This document shows positions 25,068-34,060 of a stretch of 64,000 bases of DNA, piece after piece. The DNA is from Kitasatospora gansuensis (lineage in GTDB: Bacteria > Actinomycetota > Actinomycetes > Streptomycetales > Streptomycetaceae). Both the position numbers and the translations under genes were made by a program. The notes below the pieces were generated by a model. That model was not told the DNA's origin and searched no databases. It was given only the letters and a program-made list of their open reading frames with translations. Position 1 is the stretch's first letter. Each line of letters opens with the position of its first letter. Location of the stretch: the NCBI RefSeq assembly GCF_014203705.1, contig NZ_JACHJR010000001.1:620001-684000 (forward strand), written 5' to 3'.

Positions 25068-25984
25068 ACTCGACGGACAGTCAGTCGGCGCAGGGGGGCC
25101 TGGCCCTGGAGGCGGTGGGCCTGGGCCTGCAGCACCAGGACGGTTGGGCGTTGCGGAACTGCGCGTTCGAGCTCCCCGTCGGGCGGGTGTGCGGGGTGGT
25201 GGGGCCGAACGGGGCGGGCAAGAGCACCCTGCTCGCGCTCGGCGCCCGTCTGCTCACCCCGACCGAGGGCGAACTACGGGTGCTGGGCGAGTCCGGGGAC
25301 ACCCCGGAACTCCGGCCCCGGGTCGGCTTCGTGGCCCAGGACAAGCCGCTCTACCCGAGCTTCACGGTCGCCGAGACCCTGCGACTGGGCCGCGAGCTGA
25401 ATCCCCGCTGGGACCAGCAGCTCGCCCAACGGATCGTCGATCAGGGCGAATTGAGCGGCAAGGCCCGGATCGGCTCGCTCTCCGGCGGCCAGCGCACCCG
25501 GGTCGCCCTGGCGCTGGCGCTCGGCAAGCGGCCCGAACTCCTGCTGCTGGACGAGCCGATGGCCGATCTCGACCCGCTCGCCCGGCACCAGCTGATGGGC
25601 ACCCTGATGGCGGAGGCGGCCGAGCACGGCACCACCATCGTGCTCTCCTCGCACGTCCTGGCCGAGCTGGACGGGGTGATCGACCACCTGCTGCTGGTCC
25701 GGTCCGGCCGGATCATGCTGGCGGGTGAGCTGGACGAGCTGCTGGACGCCCACCTGCTGCTGACCGGCGGCGGCGACCCGGCCCAACTCGCCGGGCACAC
25801 CGTGGTGGAGAGCCGTTCCACCGGCCGCCGGACCACCGCCCTGGTCCGTACCGGCACCAACACCGACGCCACGGACGCCTGGGAGAGCAGCCGCCCGAGC
25901 CTGGAGGACCTGCTGCTCGGCTACCTCCGCTCCCCGTCCCCCGCCGACACCACGACCAGCACGTACAGCGAGGCCGCCGCATGA
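25064..25984 (+). CDS. ABC transporter ATP-binding protein
   Basis: 306 residues. Walker A GPNGAGKSTLL (about residue 45), Q-loop region FVAQDKPLYPSF, signature LSGGQRTRVALALAL, Walker B LLLLDEPMADLDPLA and the H-loop SSHVLAEL are intact. The C-terminal extension of about 80 residues is typical of ATPases paired with ABC-2 permeases. Coupled on both sides. Substrate unknown; YtrA-linked transporters often respond to cell-wall antibiotics. Confidence 0.93.
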   Translation: MNSTDSQSAQGGLALEAVGLGLQHQDGWALRNCAFELPVGRVCGVVGPNGAGKSTLLALGARLLTPTEGELRVLGESGDTPELRPRVGFVAQDKPLYPSFTVAETLRLGRELNPRWDQQLAQRIVDQGELSGKARIGSLSGGQRTRVALALALGKRPELLLLDEPMADLDPLARHQLMGTLMAEAAEHGTTIVLSSHVLAELDGVIDHLLLVRSGRIMLAGELDELLDAHLLLTGGGDPAQLAGHTVVESRSTGRRTTALVRTGTNTDATDAWESSRPSLEDLLLGYLRSPSPADTTTSTYSEAAA

Positions 25985-26997
25985 GCACATCCGTCCTCAC
26001 CAAGACCGAGCCCGAAGCCGGCCCCGGAGCAGGGCCGAAGCGCACCGCCCCCCGCCCGACCGGCCTGCTCTGGCTGGCCTGGCGGCAGAGCAGGCCGGCC
26101 GTCCTCGTCCTGGCGGTCGGGCTGCTGCTCGCGACGGCTGCGCTGCTCGTCACGCATTTCGCCGTCTCCAGCACGGTGGAGACCATGCGCGCGACGAAGT
26201 GCTACTCCCCCGGGGCCTGGGACCGGGAGAGCTGCTACGCCCTGGTCCAGAAGGTGGAATGGTCCGCCACCCTGTACCTCGACGTGCTCCAGCCGGCCCT
26301 CACCTTCCTGCCGCTGCTGATCGGGATGCTGCTCGGTGCCCCGTTGGTGGCCCAGGAGTTGGAGCGCGGCACGCACCGGCTGGTCTGGGTGCAGTCGGTC
26401 ACCCCGACCCGCTGGCTGGCCGCCCGGATCGGCGTGCCGATGGTGGCCGTCACCCTGACCACCGGCGCGCTGGCCCTGCTGTCCAGCTGGGTGTGGTGGA
26501 CGGACATCGTTCACTCGCCGGCGCTGTTCGACCCGCCGTTCCAGGGTTTCACCTACCCGGTGCTGGGGCCGGCACTGCTCACCTGGTCGCTGTTCAGCTT
26601 CGCGCTCGGCCTGGCGGTCGGGCTCTGGCGGCGCCGGACCGTTTCCGCCATTCTGCTCACCGGCCTGCTCGGACTGGTCGGCATGGGTGTGATGCGACTG
26701 CTCCGGCCCGCCCTGTACCCGGTGCTGAGCGGCTTTCAGCCGTTCGACCGCGTCCACGGCGGCTTCGCCCAGCCGACCAACGCCTGGCTGGTGGAGTCCG
26801 GCCCGGTCCTGGCGGACGGCACCCGGCAGGCCACCTTCTGCACCAGGGACTGCGACAGCCTCACGGGCTGGTGGGGCGAGTACCACCCCGCCTCGCACCT
26901 GGTGCCGATCCAGCTGATCGAGTCCGGCATCCTGCTGCTGCTCACCGCCGCGCTGGTCACCTGGACGGTCCGCCGGATCGGACGGCCCGACAGCTGA
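25981..26997 (+). CDS. ABC-2-type transporter permease
   Basis: 338 residues with six hydrophobic segments: AVLVLAVGLLLATAALL, a pair near LTFLPLLIGMLLGAP, VAVTLTTGALALLSSWVWW, LLTWSLFSFALGLAVGLW, ILLTGLLGLVGMGV and LIESGILLLLTAALVTW. Conserved ELERGTHRLVWVQSVTP links to the ATPase. Probably forms a homodimeric exporter with the preceding gene. Convergent with the PfkB-like gene, 19 bp between stops. Confidence 0.88.
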   Translation: MSTSVLTKTEPEAGPGAGPKRTAPRPTGLLWLAWRQSRPAVLVLAVGLLLATAALLVTHFAVSSTVETMRATKCYSPGAWDRESCYALVQKVEWSATLYLDVLQPALTFLPLLIGMLLGAPLVAQELERGTHRLVWVQSVTPTRWLAARIGVPMVAVTLTTGALALLSSWVWWTDIVHSPALFDPPFQGFTYPVLGPALLTWSLFSFALGLAVGLWRRRTVSAILLTGLLGLVGMGVMRLLRPALYPVLSGFQPFDRVHGGFAQPTNAWLVESGPVLADGTRQATFCTRDCDSLTGWWGEYHPASHLVPIQLIESGILLLLTAALVTWTVRRIGRPDS

Positions 26998-27016
26998 CCG
27001 AGCGCGGCGGCGGCGG

Positions 27017-27964
27017 TCAGCCCAGCACCGGGCCCGGGTACGCGAGGGCCAGCCGCTGCCGGACCTCCTCGGCGGTGCAGGTGTACCCCTGACTGCCCGT
27101 CGACTCCAGGGCGTAGCCCGCCAGCAGGCAGCCGAGCCGGGCTGCGGCCTCGTCGTCGAGACCGTCGGCGATCCCGGCCACCAGCCCGGCCCGGAACGCG
27201 CCGCCCGCGCCGCTGGTCCCGCCGCCGTCCCGCCGCTCGGTCAGCGCCGCCGGCACGGCCACCGAGGGCCGGTCGCCGTAGTCGATCCAGGCCCCGTCCG
27301 GGCCCAGGGTGGTGACCCAGCAGCCGACCTGCCGGAGCACCTCGGTGGCCGACCAGCCGGTGTGTTCCAGCAGGTGGGCCCGTTCCCGACGGTTGGTGAC
27401 CAGGTGGGTGGCGCCCGCGAGCACCGCCTCCGCGCCGAACGCGGCCAGCTCGGCGCTCCGTCCGGTCGGGTCGACCAGGAAGGGCAGCCCGAGCCGTCGG
27501 CACTCCGCCGCCCGGCCGGCCATCACCTCGGGATGGGCAGGGCCGAGGAAGACCAGCTCCGCGTCGTCGGCCCAGCCCGGCGGGGCCTCGGTCTCCTCGG
27601 CCTGGGCGCCGGGGTGGAAGGAGGAGATCCGGCCGTTGGCCGCGTCCACCGTGCTGGTGAGGCGCGCGGTGGTGAGCCGTTCCGAGACCAGGACCGCCGA
27701 GGTGTCGACCCCGACCCGGTCCAGCCGGGCCCGGTAGGTGCCGAAGTCCCGGCCCACCGCGCCGAGCAGCAGCGGCCGGTGGCCCATTCTGGCCAGGCCG
27801 TACGCGACGTCGGCGGCCACCCCGCCCTCGTGCACCCCTAAGTCGTCCACCAGGAAGGAGAGCGACAGGTGCGCGAGCTGATCCGGTAACAGCAGGTGGG
27901 TGAACTGCCCCGGAAAGGTCATCAGGTCGTCGATCACGATCGGTCCGGTGACGGAAATTCTCAT
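27017..27964 (-). CDS. PfkB-family sugar/nucleoside kinase homologue lacking the catalytic Asp
   Basis: 315 residues, close to actinobacterial adenosine-kinase-like PfkB proteins (MRISVTGPIVIDDLMTFPG start, SLSFLVDDLGVHEGGVAADVAYGL). In the C-terminal signature the usual DPTGxGDAFxAG reads GGGTSGAGGAFRAG, so the Asp that deprotonates the acceptor hydroxyl is Gly, and the preceding DxT is also changed. Reading of the codons (GCG GGC GGC) confirms this. It may be inactive as a kinase, or a binder or regulator. It is the last gene of the leftward cluster, 37 bp after the CPBP gene. Confidence 0.8.
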   Translation of the reverse strand: MRISVTGPIVIDDLMTFPGQFTHLLLPDQLAHLSLSFLVDDLGVHEGGVAADVAYGLARMGHRPLLLGAVGRDFGTYRARLDRVGVDTSAVLVSERLTTARLTSTVDAANGRISSFHPGAQAEETEAPPGWADDAELVFLGPAHPEVMAGRAAECRRLGLPFLVDPTGRSAELAAFGAEAVLAGATHLVTNRRERAHLLEHTGWSATEVLRQVGCWVTTLGPDGAWIDYGDRPSVAVPAALTERRDGGGTSGAGGAFRAGLVAGIADGLDDEAAARLGCLLAGYALESTGSQGYTCTAEEVRQRLALAYPGPVLG

Positions 27965-28001
27965 GGGAACCGCCTCGCGAGAGAAGGAAGTTGACGAACT
28001 G

Positions 28002-28715
28002 TCAGAGTACCCACAACACCCAGCCCAGCAGCAGCAGATTCGCCGTTCCCTGCGCGACGGCGCAGGCCAGCGCCGAGCCCGTCCAGGCGCGGCAGACCCC
28101 GAGCGCGAGGCCCATCACGAAGACCGACGGGAGCACCCCGCAGATCACCCGGGCGTTGAACGGCTGGAGCCCGTAGTCACCGAGGTGCACCAGCGCCCAG
28201 GCGCCCGAGCTGACGGCGATCGCCGCCACCCCGCCGTGCGCCCGCTCGACCGCGCTGTACAGCACGCCCCGGTAGCAGACCTCCTCGACCAGCGGCACCA
28301 GCACGCCCATGCAGAGCACCATCGCCACCGCGCCGACCACCGGCGCCCCGGGTGCCAGCTGACGGAACAACTCCGGCACCAGGGCTGCCCAGTTGTCGGT
28401 GCCGCGCCCGAACGCCACCCGGGAGACCGCCATCGTGTCGGCGTACGCGAGCACCACCAGCGCGGTGCCCGCCACGGCCGGCCAGGGCCGGAACCGGCGG
28501 ACCCCGGCGGCCGCCCAGTCCCGCCGGTCCAGCACCAGCAGGGCCAGCGCGCTCAGCCCGACCGAGAGCACCATCAGCGGCAGGGTGAACGCGCCGCCGA
28601 TCCGGACCGCGGCCAGCACCGCGTACAGCCGCACGGCGGAGTCCACCGGCGCCGCGCGGTGGTGCGTCCGCACCCGGTGCACCGTCCGCCGACGGGTGCT
28701 CAGCGGCAGGGGCAT
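28002..28715 (-). CDS. CPBP-family intramembrane glutamic protease (CAAX/Abi)
   Basis: 237 residues, about six membrane helices. Motif 1 VEEVCYRGVLYS (EExxxR) and motif 2 SGAWALVHLGDYG are present, with an additional LPSVFVMGLALG. These give the Glu/His site of CPBP intramembrane proteases (type II CAAX processing, bacteriocin self-immunity). It starts 8 bp after the MMPL stop and belongs to the same operon. It may process or protect against the lipid-like product, which is inference. Confidence 0.85.
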   Translation of the reverse strand: MPLPLSTRRRTVHRVRTHHRAAPVDSAVRLYAVLAAVRIGGAFTLPLMVLSVGLSALALLVLDRRDWAAAGVRRFRPWPAVAGTALVVLAYADTMAVSRVAFGRGTDNWAALVPELFRQLAPGAPVVGAVAMVLCMGVLVPLVEEVCYRGVLYSAVERAHGGVAAIAVSSGAWALVHLGDYGLQPFNARVICGVLPSVFVMGLALGVCRAWTGSALACAVAQGTANLLLLGWVLWVL

Positions 28716-28722
28716 CGCGGGC

Positions 28723-31248
28723 TCACCCGGCCTTCGCCGGGCTCGGACGCCGCCGCAGGGTCGGCATCCACCAGTTGTAGCGGCGGAACAGCAGCAGGGT
28801 GGCCGGCACGAACAGCATCCGGATCAGCGTGGCGTCCAGCAGGACGGCCAGGCCGAGGCCGACGCCGTACTCCTGGAGCATGATCGTCGAGGACAGTGCC
28901 ATGGTGCCCAGACTGCCCGCCATCACCAGCCCGGCCGCGTTGATCACCCGGCCGGTGTCCACCACCGCGCCGATGGTGGCCGCCTCCTGGTCCGCGCCGC
29001 CGCGCACCAGGTCGCGGACCCGGGTGACCAGGAAGATCTCGTAGTCCATCCCGAGGCCCATCATCAGCACGGTCAGGAAGATCGGCAGGTCGTCGATGAT
29101 CGCCCGGTCCAGCCAGAAGTGGAAGATCAGCACCGTCAGACCGATCGCCCAGACGTTGCTCATCATGATGGTGAGGATCAGCCGGATCGGAATCAGCAGC
29201 GACCGCAGCGCGATCACCAGCATCACGAAGACGCCGACCGAGACCAGGCCGATCATCTGCCAGAAGCTGTCGGTGAGCGCGGCCCCGTACTGGCGGTCCA
29301 CCTGGGTGGCGCCGCCGACCTCGAGCCCGCCCACCTCGGTCGCCGCGGCGGCCACCGCCTGCAGCCGGTCCACGGTCTCCACCGCGGCCTCCGAGTACGG
29401 CGGGTCGCCGAGCTCGACCACGATCCGCAGACTGCCGTCGTCGGCCAGGTAGTCCCGGCGCAAGTCGGCGGGCAGGGCCGCCACCTGGTCGGCGGGCAGC
29501 GGGGTGCCGAACGGCCTGGTCACCGCGTCCACCCGGGCCACGCCCGGGACGGCGGCGATCCGGTCGGTGAGCCCGGTGACCAACCGCTGTCCCTGTTCGG
29601 TCAGTTGCCTCCCGGTCACCACGCCGGCGGCCGGCCGCGCGACGATCAGCGTGGGCAGTACGGTCGCGTTGCCCCACTCCTTGGCGATCAGTTCGAAGCC
29701 GGCCCGGGAGTCGGTGGCCGGGCTGAGCGCCACCGGGTCGGCGGTGGACCGGTGTTGGGCGGTCAGCACGGCGAACGGGATCGTCACGACGGCGAACACC
29801 AGCACGATCGCCACCCGCCGGCGGCGGGCCAGGTCGGCCGCGCGGGCCAGATGGCGCCCGAGCGCGCTCTCGTGCTCCAGGTCGGACAGCGGGCGCCGGC
29901 CGAGGGCGAAGAACCGGTCCCCGAGCAGGGTCAGCAGACTGGGCGTCAGGGTCAGCGCGGCCAGCAGCACGATCGGGATGCCGATCAGACCGCCGTAGCC
30001 GAGCGGCGGGATCCAGTCCACCGGCGAGAACAGCGTGGCGCCGAAGGCCAGCACCACCGCGACCGCCGCGAGCAGCATGCTCTCCCCCGCGTGCGCGGTG
30101 GCGTGCACCGCCGCCTCCCGGGGCGGCCGCCCGGCCAGCCGCTCCTGCCGGTACCGGGAGGAGAGCAGCATGCTGTAGTCCACCCCGGCCCCCAGCATCA
30201 CGAAGTTCATGATGGTGATGGTGAACTGGGTGAGCGTCACCCCGTGCCCGAGCGCGAACAGCGCGGCCTGCGAGACCGTGGTCGCCAGGCCGATCGCGAG
30301 CAGCGTCAGCACGGCGGGCACCAGGGCTCGGAAGAACAGCAGCAGGACCACCAGGATGATCGCGTACGCGACCGTCTCCATCAGGGCGTTGTCGTCCTCG
30401 GCCTGCTTGTACGTGTCGTGGATCAGCGCCAGTTCCCCGGTGACGTGGGTGGCCACCCCGGGACCGGCGTTCGCCGCCTCGGCCGACTCCTTGACGGCGG
30501 CCCGCAGCCAGTCCACGTCCGGGTCGTGCCCGGCGCCGCCGGTGAAGCTCACCGAGACCAGGGCCGCCCGGCCGTCCTCGGCCACCAGCCGACCGACCGC
30601 CTCCGGCGGCACCGGCAGCGGGAAGGCCCGCCAGTCGGCGCCCCGGACGAACTTGCCCGCCAGACCGGTCAGTTCCTGGTCTCCGGCCGCCACGGCCGCC
30701 TTGGCGAGCGCGGTCAGCCCGGCCGGGAGCTGACCCGCCGTCACCGCCGCGTCCACCGCCGCGCTCCGCGCCGCCGGATCGGCCGGTACGCCCTGCTGGT
30801 CCAGCCGGGCGCGCAGCCCGCGCAGGAAGTCGGCGGTCAGGTCGCGGTACAGCGTGTACGCGGAGGAGGACTGCCGGACGTCACCGGTCCGTACCCGCTC
30901 GGCGATCCTGGTGTCCAACTCGGCGAGCAGTGACCGCAGTTCGGAGGAACGGACATCCGGGGCCGCGATCACCACGATGGACTCGCGCTGCGAGCGGTGC
31001 GGGAAGGACCGCTCGATCAGCTGGTCGGCACGGGCACTGCTGGTGCCGGGGACGAGCTTGGACGCGCCCTGCTTGGTGAGCACGTCGTTGAGCTGGGAGG
31101 CGAACGGGAAGCAGACCGCGATGACCAGCACCCAGACCGCCAGCACGGTCTTCGGACGGGCGGTGAGCAGCCGGGCCATCCGCAGCAGCCGGGACTGCAT
31201 CGGGCCGTGCGCGGTCTCCGGTGGAGCGGGAGCGATGGTGCCGGTCAT
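28723..31248 (-). CDS. MMPL-family RND lipid transporter
   Basis: 841 residues, two halves of the RND type. Each half has a first transmembrane helix, a periplasmic loop of about 200 residues, and five more helices. The N-half core has FTITIMNFVMLGAGVDYSML and the C-half FLTVLMMGLGMDYEIFLVTR; both GxxxDY proton-relay motifs are intact. Mycobacterial MmpL and Streptomyces relatives export lipids and lipid-like metabolites with the proton gradient. Start ATG 31248 overlaps the methyltransferase stop (ATGA). Likely exports the product of the oxoamine-synthase pathway. Confidence 0.92.
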   Translation of the reverse strand: MTGTIAPAPPETAHGPMQSRLLRMARLLTARPKTVLAVWVLVIAVCFPFASQLNDVLTKQGASKLVPGTSSARADQLIERSFPHRSQRESIVVIAAPDVRSSELRSLLAELDTRIAERVRTGDVRQSSSAYTLYRDLTADFLRGLRARLDQQGVPADPAARSAAVDAAVTAGQLPAGLTALAKAAVAAGDQELTGLAGKFVRGADWRAFPLPVPPEAVGRLVAEDGRAALVSVSFTGGAGHDPDVDWLRAAVKESAEAANAGPGVATHVTGELALIHDTYKQAEDDNALMETVAYAIILVVLLLFFRALVPAVLTLLAIGLATTVSQAALFALGHGVTLTQFTITIMNFVMLGAGVDYSMLLSSRYRQERLAGRPPREAAVHATAHAGESMLLAAVAVVLAFGATLFSPVDWIPPLGYGGLIGIPIVLLAALTLTPSLLTLLGDRFFALGRRPLSDLEHESALGRHLARAADLARRRRVAIVLVFAVVTIPFAVLTAQHRSTADPVALSPATDSRAGFELIAKEWGNATVLPTLIVARPAAGVVTGRQLTEQGQRLVTGLTDRIAAVPGVARVDAVTRPFGTPLPADQVAALPADLRRDYLADDGSLRIVVELGDPPYSEAAVETVDRLQAVAAAATEVGGLEVGGATQVDRQYGAALTDSFWQMIGLVSVGVFVMLVIALRSLLIPIRLILTIMMSNVWAIGLTVLIFHFWLDRAIIDDLPIFLTVLMMGLGMDYEIFLVTRVRDLVRGGADQEAATIGAVVDTGRVINAAGLVMAGSLGTMALSSTIMLQEYGVGLGLAVLLDATLIRMLFVPATLLLFRRYNWWMPTLRRRPSPAKAG

Positions 31249-32189
31249 GCGCTGCCGACTCCCTTGCGCTGTGCCTCGGAGGAGCCCTGCGCCGCGGTCG
31301 AACGCGGGATGCCCGGGCTGCGGCCGGTGACCACCACGAAGGTGTGCCGCAGCTCCAGCGAGCCGTGGCGGGCCACGTGTTCGGCCAGACCGGAGCGGAT
31401 CAGGTCCAGCGCGTACTGCTCGCGGCTCTGGTCCACGGCATCCTTGAAGCCCGCCGCGGCACCGGAGCGCTGGACCCACTCCAGGGCCGCCTCGGGGGTG
31501 TCGGCGGGGAGCACCTGGTGCCCGTCCCGCTGGATGTCGACGGTCAGCCCCGCCTTGGTGAACCAGCGCGCCACGGTGGCGGCGTCCTTCGGCAGGCTGA
31601 CCCGGATCAGTCCGGTCAGCAGGGACGGGTCGGCGGCGAAGACCTTCTCCAGCTGGGTGATCAGGGTCTTCAGCGCGTCTCCCCTGGTCTCGATCACCAC
31701 CACCTGACCGCCGGGCCTGAGCACCCGCTTGACCTGCTCCAGCAGCCGGGCCGGCTTGCTGTAGCAGATGGCCCAGCCGATCACCACCAGGTCGGCGCTG
31801 GCGGTCGGCCTGGACTGCAGGAACTCCTCCATGTCGCCTTCCTCCAGCGACAGTTCGAGCTCCGGGCTGTACTGGACCTCGGGCTCCACCTTGGCCCGGG
31901 CGACCGCGAGCATCCCGGGCGACTTGTCGACCGCCCGCACCGATCCTCTGCCGCCCAGCCGTCGGACGATCTCATGGGTCAAGTGACCGGTTCCGCAGGC
32001 GAGTTCGAGTACGTCGTCGCCGGGGGTGATCAGGGCCTCGTCCAGCGCGGCCAGCGAGTGGACCCCCATCACCGGGCTGAAATAGGTGTCGTAGCTGGGG
32101 CTCGCGGCGTCGTAGTCGGGGGTGGGGTCCGCGTGCGTGCGGCTGATGGTCAGACGCAGGGCGCGGGCGGCGAGTCCGATGCGACTCAT
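31245..32189 (-). CDS. Class I SAM-dependent methyltransferase
   Basis: 314 residues; AAGGAG precedes the ATG. SAM motif I VLELACGTGHLTHEIVRRL (about residue 60), VRAVDKSPGMLAVARAKVE, ADLVVIGWAICY and VLRPGGQVVVIETRG. This is the ubiquinone-menaquinone/cyclopropane-type group. The C-terminal tail of about 25 residues is Ser/Arg-rich and poorly conserved in appearance. Coupled to the MMPL gene, so it probably acts on the substrate before export. Confidence 0.87.
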   Translation of the reverse strand: MSRIGLAARALRLTISRTHADPTPDYDAASPSYDTYFSPVMGVHSLAALDEALITPGDDVLELACGTGHLTHEIVRRLGGRGSVRAVDKSPGMLAVARAKVEPEVQYSPELELSLEEGDMEEFLQSRPTASADLVVIGWAICYSKPARLLEQVKRVLRPGGQVVVIETRGDALKTLITQLEKVFAADPSLLTGLIRVSLPKDAATVARWFTKAGLTVDIQRDGHQVLPADTPEAALEWVQRSGAAAGFKDAVDQSREQYALDLIRSGLAEHVARHGSLELRHTFVVVTGRSPGIPRSTAAQGSSEAQRKGVGSA

Positions 32190-32223
32190 GGCTGGCTCCT
32201 TGGCTCGGGTCGGGACACGGTCG

Positions 32224-32277
32224 GGTGCTGCGAGGTCAGGTGCTGCGAGGTCAGGTGATGCGAGGTCAGGTGCTGCG
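32224..32277. repeat. 15-bp tandem repeat, about 3.6 copies
   Basis: Units of GGTGCTGCGAGGTCA; the third unit has one change (CTG to ATG) and the fourth is partial. It lies between the stop of the membrane protein and the ribosome site of the methyltransferase, so it lengthens the intercistronic spacer. It may vary among strains. Confidence 0.85.
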
Positions 32278-32282
32278 GGTGT

Positions 32283-32810
32283 TCAGGTGGTACGGGTCGG
32301 AACGCGAGGAGCGAGGTCCGCCTCGCAGGCGGCGGCCGCCAACAGCAGCAGCCCGTACGTGCTGGCCAGCCCGCCGGCCACCGCCGCCGTCAGCGCCGGT
32401 GCGGCGGCCCCCGCCACCGCTCCGGCCAGGGCCCCAGCGAGGGCGGCCCGGCCGGCGAACCGGGCGGCGGCTGCCCCGGCGAACACCGCGACGGCGACCA
32501 CCGGGCCCACCACGAGCGGGCTGTCCAACGCGACCGCGGCCGGCACACCGCAGCCGACCAGCAGCAGACCGACGGCCGACCAGGGCCCGGCGGCCCACGG
32601 TGCGGCCGCCCTCGGTGCGGCGGGACGGGACCGCAGGACCAGCAGCAGCGCGACCGCCACCGCGAGGCCGAGCAGCGCCGCCCCGCACCAGGGCCGGTCC
32701 GGCGAGCCGGGACCGCCCGGCGTCAGCCCGGCGCCCAGCAGGGTGCCCGCGCTGCCCGCCGCGACGAACGGCCGCAGCAACCCGGCGGGGCCGGGCCGGC
32801 CCGCGGTCAC
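32283..32810 (-). CDS. Hydrophobic membrane protein of unknown function
   Basis: 175 residues from a GTG that overlaps the stop of the oxoamine synthase (GTGA). Very Ala/Leu/Val/Gly-rich with about five membrane helices (AALLGLAVAVALLLVL, AVGLLLVGCGVPAAVAL, VVGPVVAVAVFAGAAAA, GALAGAVAGAAAPALTA, STYGLLLLAAAACEADL). No motif recognised. Presumably a membrane partner of the lipid pathway or of the MMPL exporter. Confidence 0.65.
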   Translation of the reverse strand: MTAGRPGPAGLLRPFVAAGSAGTLLGAGLTPGGPGSPDRPWCGAALLGLAVAVALLLVLRSRPAAPRAAAPWAAGPWSAVGLLLVGCGVPAAVALDSPLVVGPVVAVAVFAGAAAARFAGRAALAGALAGAVAGAAAPALTAAVAGGLASTYGLLLLAAAACEADLAPRVPTRTT

Positions 32811-34060
32811 GACCGGTGCGGCGCGCTGGCCAGCGCCGGGCCGGCCGCGAGCTCCGCGAGCCCGGCGGTCTCGTCGGAGCCGTCGGGCTCGTCCGCGCCC
32901 AGGAACATGTCGGCCTCGGCCGCCAGCGCCTCCAGCACCCGGTCCAGGTGGTCGGTGGTGTGGGTGGCCATGAAGCTCAGCCGGAGCCGGGGCGAGGCGG
33001 CGGGCGGCAGCACCGGGTTGGTGTAGACACCCCGGTCCACCAGACGGCGCCACAGCAGCAGCGTCTCCACCACTCCCCTGGTCCGCAGCGGCACCACCGG
33101 GGTGCTGCTGGCACCGGAGCTGACGCCCAGTCGGGCCAGGCCGCGCCGGATGTAGTCGGCGTTCTCCTGCGCCCGCTCCGCGCGCCAGGGCTCGGCCCGC
33201 AGGATCCGCAGGGCCGCCAGCGCGGCGGCGGCACTGGCCGGGGTGGCGGAGGCGCTGAAGATCAGGCTGCGGGCGTGGTGCTTGAGGAAGTGCACCACCT
33301 CCTCGCTGCCGACCACCGCCCCGCCGAGCGAGGCGAGCGACTTGCTGAAGGTCACGGTGATCAGGTCGACCTGGTCGGTGAGGCCGAAGTACGAGGTGGT
33401 GCCGCGTCCGCCGTCCAGCACGCCCAGGCCGTGCGCGTCGTCCACCACGATCCGGGCGCCGTACCGCCGGCTGGTCGCCACCAGCTCGGGCAGCGCGCAG
33501 AGGTCACCCTCCATCGAGTAGACGCCGTCCACCACCACCAGCCGCCCGGCACCCTCCGGGGCGGCGGCCAGCCGGCGGCCCAGCGCGTCGGCGTCGTTGT
33601 GCCGGAACCGGCGGAGCTTGGCGCCGCTCAGCACGCTGCCGTCCACGATCGAGGCGTGGGCGTCGCTGTCGGCGAACACCATGTCGTGCCGGCCGGCCAG
33701 CGCGCTGATCACGCCCAGGTTGGCCTGGTACCCCGTGGAGAAGACGGCGGCGGCCGGCTTGCCGTAGAAATCGGCGAGCTCGGCCTCCAGCAGGTCGTGC
33801 AGGGCGAGGTTCCCGTTCAGGAAGCGGGAGCCGGTGCAGGAGGTGCCGTACAGGTCCAGTGCCTCGGCCGCGGCCTTCTTGACCCGGGGGTCGGAGGTCA
33901 GTCCGAGGTAGTTGTTGGAGCCGCACATGACCAGCTCCTGGTCACCCAGCGTGACCGTGGTGCCCTCGTGGCCGGTCAGCGGCAGGAAGTACGGGTAGAG
34001 CCCGGCTGCCATGGCATCACGGGCCGATCTGTAACTCGTCACTTTGGAGAAAATGTCCAC
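32807..34060 (-). CDS. Alpha-oxoamine synthase (BioF/serine palmitoyltransferase-like)
   Basis: PLP enzymes of this family condense an amino acid with an acyl-CoA or acyl-ACP and release CO2, giving an aminoketone. 417 residues. Landmarks: NNYLGLTSDPRVKKAA, GTSCTGSRFLNGN, SHxD-type DAHASIVDG, VVDDAHGLGVLDG and the PLP lysine in VTFSKSLASLGGAVVG. No biotin genes are nearby; the neighbours are a methyltransferase and an MMPL exporter, which favours a sphingoid-like, aminoketone or CqsA/LqsA-type signal product over biotin. Start is GTG 34060 with GAGGGA upstream. First gene of a leftward operon of six. Confidence 0.9.
   Translation of the reverse strand: MDIFSKVTSYRSARDAMAAGLYPYFLPLTGHEGTTVTLGDQELVMCGSNNYLGLTSDPRVKKAAAEALDLYGTSCTGSRFLNGNLALHDLLEAELADFYGKPAAAVFSTGYQANLGVISALAGRHDMVFADSDAHASIVDGSVLSGAKLRRFRHNDADALGRRLAAAPEGAGRLVVVDGVYSMEGDLCALPELVATSRRYGARIVVDDAHGLGVLDGGRGTTSYFGLTDQVDLITVTFSKSLASLGGAVVGSEEVVHFLKHHARSLIFSASATPASAAAALAALRILRAEPWRAERAQENADYIRRGLARLGVSSGASSTPVVPLRTRGVVETLLLWRRLVDRGVYTNPVLPPAASPRLRLSFMATHTTDHLDRVLEALAAEADMFLGADEPDGSDETAGLAELAAGPALASAPHRS

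Noticed and set aside
28393..30933. Open frame of about 846 codons on the plus strand opposite the MMPL gene
   Set aside because: The minus strand carries a clear RND transporter with both proton-relay motifs; the plus frame is His/Gln/Arg-rich noise without a ribosome site.
32807..34060. Calling the oxoamine synthase bioF
   Set aside because: No bioA, bioB or bioD is near, and the co-transcribed genes are a methyltransferase and a lipid exporter, so the biotin gene name is not justified.
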